A DNA stretch of 64,000 nt. It comes from Rutidosis leptorrhynchoides. Taxonomy: Eukaryota; Streptophyta; Magnoliopsida; Asterales; Asteraceae. The first letter of the stretch is position 1. Each line of letters starts with the position of its first letter. The position numbers and the translations under genes were made by a program. The notes under the pieces are model-generated. The model was not told the DNA's origin and searched no databases. It saw only the letters and a list, made by a program, of their open reading frames with translations. This document shows positions 54,171 through 64,000 of this stretch, piece after piece. Where the stretch lies: assembly GCF_046630445.1 (NCBI RefSeq), contig NC_092335.1, forward strand, positions 6,181,501 to 6,245,500. Direction: 5' to 3'.

Positions 54171-57088
54171 TTAAAACATCATCATATAAACAACAGCTGC
54201 AAATGCCATCAACAATAGCAATTTCCACCTAGACTGTTCTCGAATGGTTGATCCAGCTGAATACAACGTTCTTTGAGGCCTGAAAATGCAAACAGTATAA
54301 CGTACATAGATAAATGTTTCATAATTTGACCTTGACCATAAAAACTAGAAAATTACTCAGAAATCATATAAGTTGAGTGACATACTTTTGCAAGTGTCCA
54401 AGAGCACCACAAAACAACGCATTATTAGGCACTGGTAATTCAGTTTTTTGGTCATGATCTTCAGGATTGATGATTCTCATATAAGTTTCTTGCCCTAAAT
54501 ACCATCGATCAAGATTCACCGTTCGAAGGTTCCAAGCTCCAACGTTATCGAGATAAACAAGAATCGATGTCCATCCTCCAGGGAAAACCTATCACATAAT
54601 TTGTAAAGTTTCATACCCTCCTCATAAGAATGATTTTAACTAATTCAGCAATATGTCAACATGGGTGGTTTTTATACGTGTCAAAACGGGTCGGGTCGGG
54701 TCAGGTTGGGACTATCTGTCAACATTTTTTGTCCATTCTTCCAATTTTGACAATACAATGATGTATTGACTAAAACTGTAAACAACATATAATCAAAGTA
54801 ACAATCAAATATTAAGGCTTTGAAAACACTTATGGTTGACTTTTGACCCATTTGATCAATTAGAGTTATCTAATCCTGTTGTTACTCCAACTAATCGAAT
54901 TTGCCACATTCATGGTAAACAAACCTGTGTGGTAGAGCGTGCAATAGCGTCCCAACGATTATAAGAACCGCGACTATTTTCTGACCAATTCCCATAATCC
55001 ATCCTATAAATCAGTAATGTTCGTCATCATCTACTTACGCAAGTTGTTAAATATAAAGATACAAAAAAAAGGTAGGATAAACGAAATACCCAACAACAAA
55101 AAATGAATAACCATCCATATGAAAGCTCTGAACTACTTCATCGTTGTTCTGCAATATGATTTCTGCAAATCCTTTATAGGTTGCATTGATGATCGATCTA
55201 TCTACTAGTGGCGGTCTGTTTACAGGCATTTTTGGGAAGTCAAGTTTGTAACTACCCTTCACATTATGATTGTCAGCTAACCTAACTGGTGTATTCGGAT
55301 TAACAAATGATATGCCATTGAAGGACGCACGAAGTTTCCCATTGATCTTTAACGGTGGAACGGTTCTTAGCACATATGTGTCAGTTACCTTAATCGAACC
55401 ATAATGAAATGAACCCTGTGGGTTGGGTCGAGCTCCACTAGCGCTGTTGTTCATCCTGATAGGCACAAACATTACTCAAATTGAGAGTTTTTAGTTCAAA
55501 GTTAGATACATACAATATAAATTCAAGTGAAGTTTAACAAATTTTTAGACAGTTATATAACTCAATAAACATACCTGATGGACATAGCTTGATTCATCGC
55601 AAATGAATGGTCGTAAATGTCATTTGGAGGGTCAGGTAAAGGACCTGAAGCCTTGCCATTAGAATTTGAATATTGCAAAATAGCAACGCCTGTAACTCGT
55701 TGCCAACCCGTTTGATTTAAAAATCGACCACTTGCAACAATGTAGTAATCGCTACTTGCATTTTGATCCATATGAACCAAAAAAGAGTAGGATTGTCCTA
55801 CGTGGATATCAAAGCTACTATAGTTTTGTTGGGTCGTATAATGTCCCTCAGCTTCCGCAAGAACCAAATTATGGTTTTGAATTCGAAAATTCAAACAAGT
55901 TGAGACTCCAACATTTATCACACGAATTCGATACGTTTTACCTGTAGCACATGAAAATAATTGTTAGACTTACAACTACAAAGGTTGAAATAAAAAAACA
56001 TATAACTGTACAAACATAATTATCCATTATTTATCGAATGGCTCAAACCAAGACCAAACGGGTTTGGGCCATGTTAAAAGTACGTTAAATGGGTCAGGTC
56101 AGATTGATACCTGGATCGACATTAAGCGTTGTATGATTAATGCCATCTGGAACAGAGGATTTATACTTAAAAGGTCCCTTGCCATTGATCAGAACTCCAT
56201 TTGGCATACCAAGATGCTTTCCAGTATCAAGAGAATCCCTTAGTACCTTAATTAATAAAACACATTAATTGCAAAATTAGTTAGATAATTAAACAAGGTA
56301 TTAGAACTTAATAAGATCAAATACTTACAAAGTGATTTCGAGTATACCAATCTCCAATGGTAAGGACAATGTCTCCATCAGGCATATCAAAAGGAAGTTG
56401 TATAATTTTCCGATTTGTGATGACAAAACCACCAAACCCGCCTGCTGCTCTTTGAAAATTAATACTTGGAACGTAATGGTAGCTACCAATTTGATCCTTA
56501 ACTTGAAACCGATACGTCCAGTTCCATTTCGGAGGGATGGGACAGTTAGTGCCAAGTACCCCGTCTTGCCAAGATGAACGACGCATTTCTATTCCAGGCC
56601 TATCAGTTATAAGTTCCCAATTTCAAAAAAACACATATTATAACCAAGTATTTTTAGTTGTATCCAACGTTAAAATGTGGTGATTCTTTGTATATATATA
56701 AGAGTATACTATGATTTAAGATTTATGTTTATATACCATGTAATGAGGAGGCTTTCGTCTAACTTGTTTATGACGTTAACGACGACATTGTAATTGGTGG
56801 TAACATTAAGTGTTGGACCTGGAAACTCACCATTCACTGCTATAACCTGTGAAAAGATCGGAGTTTACAATCACATTCACATTTTACGATTAAAATATTT
56901 ACCAAAAAAAATCACTAAAAGAATAAACAGAGCTGGATTGCTACCTGTTGTGGAACACCAAGTGGAGAAGCAGTAATGTACGAGAATTCGAGTTCATAAT
57001 CCACAAATGGATCGCCTGCGTAACAGACTCCTAACAAACCAATGTAGAACCAACATAGTAACAACAACGTACGACAACTTAACGTCAT
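54171..57088 (-). CDS. SKU5-similar (SKS) protein, multicopper-oxidase family
   Basis: Nine exons on the minus strand join in frame with GT-AG introns: 56945-57088, 56737-56846, 56329-56599, 56111-56246, 55575-55941, 55090-55455, 54925-55003, 54386-54588, 54171-54279. The product is 594 aa. A signal peptide (about 1-24, ending VCYA) is followed by three cupredoxin domains: GEFPGPTLNV...WQDGVLGTNCPIPP...YHYVPSI; ATLNVDPGKTYRIRV-type second domain with FRIQNHNLVLAEAEGHYT; and SFHMDGYSFFVVGMDYG...RWYLGQETYMRI. Most copper-ligand histidines of true ascorbate oxidases and laccases are absent (YHYVP in place of HWHG-type), as expected for SKS proteins, which have roles in directional growth and pollen. 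The hydrophobic C-terminus (WKLLLLMAFAAVVYMMMF) fits a GPI-anchor signal. It looks intact. Confidence 0.96.
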
Positions 57089-57411
57089 TTTCTGAGTTGT
57101 ATATTTGGTGTGGTCGAATGGGTAAGGGTTTTTAAGGTGACAATAGGCGGACTTGATTAATGATTATGGCTAAAGATTAATTAAATTAAAGTGAATATTA
57201 ATTTAAGTTAATAAAAGGTTAATAATAATGATGAATGAAAATAAATTAATACGGAGTAATAACTTTATTTCCTGGAAAAGTTTGGGCGTGTTTTGCGGGG
57301 GGTCATGGTGTGCTGTTTGAGGGAGTTGCCCTACCGCTCAACGGTCTTTTTGGCATTTCAATGGCGTGATATGTGGGATTTCTAACAGAATTGGCGCTAA
57401 CGTCGTGTTTG

Positions 57412-57415
<4 letters not shown>
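57089..57415 (-). promoter_or_regulatory. Upstream region of the SKS gene
   Basis: This is the sequence before the SKS start codon on the minus strand. CACACCAAATATACAACTC (near 57095-57115) is probably 5' UTR. No clear TATA box was assigned. Confidence 0.3.

Positions 57416-57506
<91 letters not shown>
57416..57506. repeat. (AT)n microsatellite
   Basis: About 45 AT units, 330 bp upstream of the SKS start codon. Confidence 0.97.
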
Positions 57507-57508
<2 letters not shown>

Positions 57509-59171
57509 ATCAAAGTGACTAAGAAATTTCAATTATATTACCTTTTTAGTAAATATTCTATTCTGTTTGAGTTTAACATTTTGTTAACGTAAAAAGGAAT
57601 TTATCTAAAAATTTTGTTATAAGTTTTCGTGTATGTATGTTTAACATATAGTGAAAACAATAAAATAAATAATTTGATTGTTTTTCAGCTGTTCTTACTA
57701 GTTTTTATTTCCTTTACTTTCGGTGTGCGTAGTATCATCATATGTGAAAATTAAATATGATGGTTTATTGATTATCATCTTCTAAGGTTATCTTGAAGTT
57801 TAATGGCCTATACATGCAAATTGGCATTTATAAGAATTATATACTTCCTAATTTGTTAATTTCATGGGTCAGTAAATACAAGCCCAATAACCCAGTTATG
57901 TTGAAGGTTCAAGCTTGTAGCCCATATCTACATTACATGTAATAATGTATGCTTTTATTTTCCGCCAATTCAAAGCTTTTACCGTTACCAATTAAGATTT
58001 AAGATACATATATTTTTTTTCCTTCCCTTTTTTCTTTTTTTACAAAAAAGAGGAATATATTTAAAAAAAAAAAAAAAAAAAAAGCCAAAACTTTCATCAA
58101 AGCAATGAAGATTAACAATTTTAAGATAAGTACAATGACGGAAACAAGTTCGGTCACGATTGATATGATACAAAAGAGACCATAAGTCCTAGAAAAAAAG
58201 TAAGAAAGGATTTTGATCCCAAACGTAAACTCGTAGCCCATGAACCAAGTTGAGATAAGTAGCCCATGAACTTCATGATGGTGGCTATCCAATGAATGCG
58301 ATTCCAACTTTTGATTAAAGAAAATATATCGGAACTCCAAATTGAAAGGAGGCCTCCCGATCTTCCAGTACTTGCCTCTACTTGAATTGCGTTGAAAGCC
58401 TAGGGTTTCCATATGTTAATTAAAACGGTGTGCGACTTCGTTGATCATCGATTCTTGAATTGCTAAAAATTATATTTGAAAAGATTGGCTAAGGATCCCG
58501 CCATACGACCTCTCGACTTACTGAGGCCACGAATGTTCATTAGGCTAGCCTCATGGCTTGGCGGTTTCGAAAGGCATTTCATCGTCCTTCATGTTTTTCA
58601 TTAACTCATCGAACTTAATCATTTCCTCTTTATAGGTAAGCCTTTTACTTCCGAATTTTGGCAATGAGGATTTGTTATTATTAATTGAGGAAACTTGCCC
58701 AACGACGTAGTTTATTTCACTAGTCGTATCGAGGATATCAGTTGAATCCAGGGTCTTGTCTATCCAGAACTTTATTTTTAACATATATTTTAGTGCTAAT
58801 TATTAGGCGGAGAAAAACTTCTTTAGGGCAGGTGCTTGGGTTGCAACGACCTCTTATTTCGTCACAAGACGATCGGCACTCTTTCCCGAATCGTCGATCC
58901 TCCGAGATGGTACATGGTTTATCAGTTTCAATTACTTTAGAGGCAAAAGATTCATCTTTTTTGAGGAATGATGGTGGCTGTGTTTATGGAAGGGTACTAA
59001 CAGAACATGGTTTAGAATTTGAGAGGTTTTTTGGTGAGATTTTTTCAAGGATATGATAGTCATTTTTATTGAGTTACATCTGAGATACAAACATTACCAC
59101 AAGTAACGAGTAGTAAATTACCAATTTACGAGGTTATATGTTCAAGTTTTTTCCTTTAGAACATGTTTATA
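57507..59171. other. Intergenic spacer
   Basis: There is a 21-nt A run at 58063-58083. Short frames at 57999-58412 (minus), 58551-58784 (minus) and 58742-59056 (plus) have no recognisable domain. The 58.4-59.05 kb stretch has more balanced composition than its surroundings and could be a decayed gene or element piece, but I cannot name it. Confidence 0.4.
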
Positions 59172-59425
59172 CTCCCTCCGTCCCAGTTCAATTGTTTTGT
59201 TTTAACTTTAGAGGTCCTTTCTTTTCAACTTTGACTTTAAATTACTTTTTATGTGTTATATAATACTTAATGATCATTGTACCGGTAAAAATATATTCAA
59301 AAACTATTTCATTGATATAAAGTTCATCGAATGATATATAATACAAATAAAAATATTTAAAGTCGAAGTTGAAAAGAAAAAACCAAAGTCACAACACGTG
59401 AACAATTGAACTGGAACGGAGAGAG
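59172..59425. mobile_element. Stowaway-type MITE, 254 bp
   Basis: The left end CTCCCTCCGTCCCAGTTCAA and the right end (complement CTCTCTCCGTTCCAGTTCAA) are inverted repeats continuing to AATTGTT. TA precedes it, and TG (a drifted TA) follows. It fits the Stowaway consensus closely. Confidence 0.9.
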
Positions 59426-59573
59426 TGTAACATACAGAGGTTATTGCATATGTGTTATTGTTTGACGATTTAAGATTAAGAAAATAAACAAGCAAATTTT
59501 AACAACAAATTTTTTAGAGTGTTATCATTAAATTTGATGTTAAATGGTTCAAGATAAAATAAAATAACTAATA

Positions 59574-60673
59574 CCTCTATTAATACATTTACACTTCTCT
59601 CTCTCTTAAATATTTTCTCTCCGTACAAAACACCACCACCTACTTTTTCATCGGAATTTCTTTAAAAAAGGCATCTAGATCCATTTTCCAGTTCTGTTTC
59701 CTCTGCCGGTTTGCTATCTTCGGATTCATAGCCTTCTCCGACCACCGGCATCTCGCCGGTGGTTCGGTTTTAATGCTTTTTGTGTAATAAGTCGTTTCGC
59801 CGCAGTTTCTTCCTTCTTCGGTGTCGGGCTTCTCTGTTTCGGCTTCCTCGTTCGTCTTTCGGTCTCCAGGCGACGATTCTGTGATGTGTATTCTCGGGAT
59901 CTGGATTTCAGTAAGGGTCTGTGGTTGCAGGTATTAGGGTTCCGGCGTCTGGGTTGTGGGGTCAGTTTGCTGCCATCTTTCGCTTCTTCCTCTCGTCGTT
60001 GATGGTTGCTCTCTGATGGTGTGGGTAGGCGACGAATTCCTTTGGAATTCTACCTTTCACTTTTGGCAAGTTTTCGTTTTCGTTTTGGGGTTTTTAGTCG
60101 ATTGTGGTTGTTAGGGTGACGATGGTGTGAATTGTGTTGATCTCCGTTGGATTCCGGTGGATTCCTATGGTCTCCGGTGTTTTCCGGCGGCTGTTTCCGG
60201 TGGTTACCGGCGGTCTACGGCAGAGATCTGTTTAGTTTTATATACTTAGAAAACTCGGTGAAATGGCTTGGCTTCTATTCGTTTGACTGCGCATTTGGTA
60301 CTGTTTGATCGTCGCTACTTTAGTGTGTTCAGACTTTTCCCGTAGCCGAGTCTGTTTGGGTAGACTCGGTGTTGTTGCCGGCGTGTGTTGATTTAGTTGA
60401 CCTCGGAAAATAGGCCTCGGGTTTGGTGCTGCTGGAGTGCCCGACGTTCATATTTGGGTGCGGCTGTTGAATTGTAGTGTTTGCGGGGTTGAATACGGGC
60501 TCGGTTTTATGATATATTTAGTTTTAGGTTAGGTGGTTTTTGTTGTGTCATTTTATTTTCAATATGCTCGTTTTCTTTCAATCATTGTACTCGTCCTGTG
60601 TGTAGGACGATAAGAGCGAGCTCTTTCAATTTCAATCATTGTCATTTGTACGTTCCACCGGATCTTTACGATC

Positions 60674-60761
<88 letters not shown>

Positions 60762-60783
60762 CTATTTTGCCGGAAAAAAAAAC
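59574..60783 (+). mobile_element. Retroposon without ORF, 1.2 kb, with 20-bp target duplication
   Basis: ATAAAATAAAATAACTAATA is repeated perfectly at 59554-59573 and 60784-60803. Between the copies, the sequence starts with a CT-rich leader (CTTCTCTCTCTCTTAAATA), runs through GC-richer TTCCGGCGG / GTCTCCGGTG-type sequence with no long frame, and ends GCCGG followed by nine A. Poly(A) plus a long target duplication means LINE-type integration. It may be a LINE derivative with the coding part deleted. It contains an (AT)n array at 60680-60758. Confidence 0.8.
60680..60758. repeat. (AT)n microsatellite inside the retroposon
   Basis: About 40 AT units near the 3' end of the 59574-60783 element. 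Confidence 0.95.
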
Positions 60784-60937
60784 ATAAAATAAAATAACTA
60801 ATAAAATATCAAAAATTTTAGTAAGATTTTATATGATAAAATTATACTCACAATAGAACAAAATCAAACAAATAAAAAATAAATGATGAGATACAATAGG
60901 TTGAATAATCGATATTGTAATGGCGGCATCTGTACTT

Positions 60938-63386
60938 TTAATGTTGACCAGCAAAGAAATTATCAATATGTGCTGAGTTCATATTCCAAGCATTTACGTT
61001 AGCAGTTACAGTTATTCCTGTTGCATTGTTAAACAAGAACACCTTTGCTGCTGTATAAATCGCTTTTGTCGGATATACCCTTGATGTTATAACTGTTCTT
61101 CCACCTTGTGCAAAACTCTCCACTATTGAATGATCAACCTGAGATAATAATAATTTCATATAACAATACTCCATTAATTAGTTTCACTATAGAATTTAAC
61201 AAATAAGCTGTTAGCAGTACATAATAAATAAAGAATCATTACATACCAATAATCTCATGCTAAAGCTTTCGCCTTGTAGAACAGGAACACTGCTTCCATA
61301 GACTATTTTCACTACATCTGAAGCTGTTGATGATCTGCACATATTGTTTGAAGTTAACATAATTAGTTTCATTATTTTGGTACAACTTTAAACACAGTTT
61401 TTGAGTCAACGAATTACTAGATACTTACTTGGTTTGATCAGCACAAAAGTAAGTATTAGCAACCCCATCAGCACCTTTCGCAATGTAAAAATATACAGGA
61501 GTTTGTTCCGTAAGAGTTTGATCTGCAAGAACAACTAGTCCAAACGGTCCCAAAGCTCCTCTTGCAGATGAACCACCACTAGTGGTGCAATTAAAACTTA
61601 CATCTGCTTCGAGTGAGGCTTCCAGTGCTTGCTTGTTAATCTCAAACGTTGCTGATATGTCTAACTGCAATCATTCAAAATAAAAACTTCAATTACATTA
61701 TTAGTATATAACTAGTGGTGGGTCTTCGCTACGCTTTAGGTTCGTTGAATGTCAATAGAAATTTTTAGTAACCGGGATTGTTCATCTTACATTTACAATT
61801 TAATAGGATAAAAAACATAATAATTGGATACAAAATAACAAAGGAGAAAAACACAAAAACAAAAGAGAAAAACTTGTCCATAAGACCAAAAAAAAAAAAA
61901 AGGACCGGGTCAACCGTTTTTTTATTTAATTATTGTTTTGTAATAAGTGTGAGAGTTTGGGGTTAATTTGCAAAAGTGAAACATTTAATGATAATGTGTA
62001 AAATGTAAAAAGTATATTGTTAATTTGTAAAAAGTAAAAAGTATAGTGTTAATTTGTAATAAGTATATTTAGTTGATTTGCAAAATGTGAAAATTTTGTG
62101 TAAATTTGTAAAAAGTAAAAAGTTTAGTGTTAATTTAAAAAATCCAAAAAACATACTATTCATAATTTTTTTTTAAATAAAGGGTTAATATATACTCGTT
62201 ATATGCTACAAACTATATGTTATATTTCACATGATCCAATAAGTCATCAAGTTAATGTACCTGGGTAGCTAAGCCAACCTCAAGTGGCACAATCGATCCT
62301 GGTTCAAGTACAACTTTCTCAAATACGGTACTTGTAGTTCTTAACGTCTCTACCTCTTTAACCGGCCATTGAAGTACATTGGTCCCAGTCTTCTTATCGA
62401 ACACTACTTCTCTTGGTATGGACTACATATATGTACAAAAAACACGTTTACCTCGTGACAACATAAGTACTTATGTTGGTTGTTTATTTTAATTTTTAAA
62501 CATATCTATATTTATTGTTGACAGTTTACCTGAACAGAGGACCATCCTTTTAAAATGTCGGCAACTTCGCTATCGGTTTCCCCAATCCAACCCCAAAGAA
62601 GTCTTCTTTTCTTATTTTGATCATAAAAGGTTTTTGAAGCATAATACTTTCCATAATCGAGTCGTAACCCGATACCTACGTCTAACAAAGGGTTATCAGG
62701 TGTCCACTTGTTACTAATCGGCTCATACGTCCCAAGTGCATAATAATCATGCTTGTCATCATCTAAACTTGATTTCAACACATGTTTAACACTCGGTCCA
62801 TTAACTGATGTGTCCAACCCGTTTGACTCGGTTGTCGATACAGGATAAAAGTCAACACATTCCCACATACCCGTACCTGGAACCGCATGCAACACCTCAT
62901 CCAACAACTCGTAACTTATAAAATCTTCGGTTTCATAAACTAGTGTTATACCCGTTTTATTAACCTTTGACCCTATTGCAATTCGCCATTTACCATTTGG
63001 CCCGAGCCATGCGGTAGTTGGGTCCCTAAAGTCCTTAGACCCAATGCCTGGTGGAGGGACTAAAACCGGGTTACCCGAAAATTTGATCCAATCAATAAGA
63101 AGAGGGTCAGACTGGTTGGCAGGATAAGCCAAGTTTTGAACCTGCACTTCTTGATCGGTCGACCCGGTATAAAGCATCATGATCCTACCATCAGGGAGAA
63201 ATGTAGCTGATCCAGTCCAAACACCATTGATATCATACCATTGATCTGGGATCATAGCAAATGGAAGATGATACCAGTTGATTAAGTCCTTTGAAACAGC
63301 ATGTCCCCATGTAATGTTACCCCAAACAGCTGCATCTGGATTGTATTGATAGAACAAATGGTACCAACCCATGTGATATAATGGGC
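60938..63386 (-). CDS. Vacuolar-type acid invertase / fructosyltransferase (GH32), 5' exons outside the window
   Basis: Five visible exons on the minus strand join in frame (62530-63386, 62261-62422, 61429-61664, 61247-61334, 60938-61138) for 513 aa to TAA. The exon starting at 63386 begins in the glycine codon of the family's NDPNG motif ([17 protein letters not shown]). Exon 1 and the 9-nt DPN mini-exon must lie beyond or near the edge, so the Asp nucleophile is not visible. Other GH32 motifs are present: [14 protein letters not shown] (transition-state Asp), [10 protein letters not shown] (acid/base Glu; V after C marks the vacuolar type rather than the wall type), [27 protein letters not shown]. 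The C-terminal beta-sandwich has [23 protein letters not shown]. Vacuolar invertase splits sucrose. In Asteraceae the closely related 1-SST makes fructan from it; WTGSAT and the RDP context do not separate the two by eye. Confidence 0.95.
61665..62260 (-). other. Intron of the invertase-type gene with minisatellite-like tract
   Basis: 596 bp. About 61980-62160 contains diverged tandem words of the form GTGTTAATTTGTAAAAAGTA. Near 61712 there is CTAGTGGTGGGTC...TACGC, which could be a Helitron-type 3' end on the minus strand; the evidence is weak. Confidence 0.5.
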
Positions 63387-64000
63387 CTGCAATACATTGT
63401 GGTATATAATCATCAAAATTTCATCTTTCATAATGTTTAAATTAAATATTATTAATTGCTTGTTTTATCAAGAAAATAATTAGTAACTATTTTGTTAAGT
63501 GTTTCTTGTAAATCTTGATTAACTAATTAATATAATCAAATAAACGTAATGTTAAACAAGATTTTGAATTGGTCCAATCAATTCATTGAAGAATCAATAA
63601 TAACGGTATCGTATACGGCAGTTAACTTTTAAACGTCGTAAAAAAAAAAGACCAAGCTAATCCACAGATTTTCCAATAATTAATCTGATATCCACGTGTT
63701 AATACGTAGCACATGATCCACGATTATTGTAAACTTTATCCATAAAGCCACCTCAGCTCTGATTCGAATCCATGAGGTGGGGACTCCATTTGATTTTGTT
63801 TCTAAATAAATAAATTGAATTATTGTATTTTTAATAAATAGACATAAATAAACATTCACAAAATAATAGCAGCACGAAATATGATTGGATACGACTTTCT
63901 AAACCCTCATTTCCCAAGATAGCATCCATCCAATTAGTGTAATTTAATTGAATTATTGTATATTTAATATTATTATTTATTTATTCTTTATGATGATTAT
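63387..64000 (-). other. Upstream intron of the invertase-type gene (partial)
   Basis: It is preceded (in gene sense) by unseen exons. I looked for the 9-nt DPN mini-exon flanked by AG and GT and could not place it, so it probably lies beyond 64000. AT-rich, no other feature. Confidence 0.6.

Noticed and set aside
58551-59056. Short frames on both strands (77 and 104 codons)
   Set aside because: They overlap on opposite strands, carry no domain I know and have no splice partners. Composition alone is not enough.
63391-64000. The 9-nt DPN mini-exon of the invertase gene
   Set aside because: No site with the right three codons and AG/GT borders was found, so it is taken to lie outside the window.

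Overview
The window is nuclear DNA from a flowering plant, very probably a eudicot of the daisy family (Asteraceae). The sequence shows GT-AG spliced genes of plant-only families, long AT-rich spacers, (AT)n and (AAT)n microsatellites, and a dense load of plant transposable elements (L1-type LINE, Ty1/copia, Ty3/gypsy, Cassandra TRIM, Stowaway, hAT, Mutator and PIF/Harbinger remnants). The daisy-family guess rests on the style of the vacuolar fructosidase gene and of the repeats; it is an inference.

Layout. 1-4300 is a decayed L1-type LINE. 4300-7319 is AT-rich spacer with a compound microsatellite. 7325-16202 is a young, coding-poor Ty3/gypsy element with 2.5-kb LTRs. 16203-20395 is a pile-up of small elements: a LINE 3' tail, a Stowaway MITE, a complete 5S-bearing Cassandra, a hAT MITE and a PIF/Harbinger transposase remnant. 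20396-34268 is a pectin methylesterase inhibitor (PMEI) gene split by a young Ty1/copia element (20915-34161), which itself carries a younger Ty3/gypsy-type insertion (25366-32977). 34269-38136 holds a MITE, a solo LTR, a tRNA-Lys(UUU) gene and a 224-bp tandem duplication. 38137-39837 is a type I pectin methylesterase (PME). 39838-45709 is spacer with solo LTRs, a Mutator-type element with a hAT element inside, and a Cassandra remnant. 45710-48184 is a seven-exon WAT1-related (UMAMIT) transporter. 48185-54098 is spacer with a solo LTR and a 2-kb non-autonomous LTR element. 54171-57088 (minus) is a nine-exon SKU5-similar multicopper-oxidase-like gene. 57089-60937 is spacer with a Stowaway MITE and a 1.2-kb ORF-less retroposon flanked by a 20-bp target duplication. 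60938 to beyond 63386 (minus) is the 3' part of a vacuolar acid invertase / fructosyltransferase gene whose first exons lie outside the window.

How the genes relate. PMEI (minus) and PME (plus) were a divergent pair less than 4 kb apart; PMEI proteins inhibit PMEs and the PME carries its own PMEI-like pro-region. SKS proteins are also cell-wall or plasma-membrane proteins, the invertase acts in the vacuole, and the WAT1-type protein is a membrane exporter. Nothing in the sequence shows they are co-regulated.

The points most worth following are: the copia RNA leader with three hairpins that differ in sequence but keep their pairing, enclosed by a 10-bp stem; the PMEI gene broken by a recent nested insertion; the in-frame micro-insertion with a 14-bp duplication in WAT1 exon 1; the paired 18-20-bp palindromes just upstream of the gypsy TATA box; and the 20-bp-TSD retroposon without any ORF. 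All similarity statements come from recognising motifs by eye; no searches were run.
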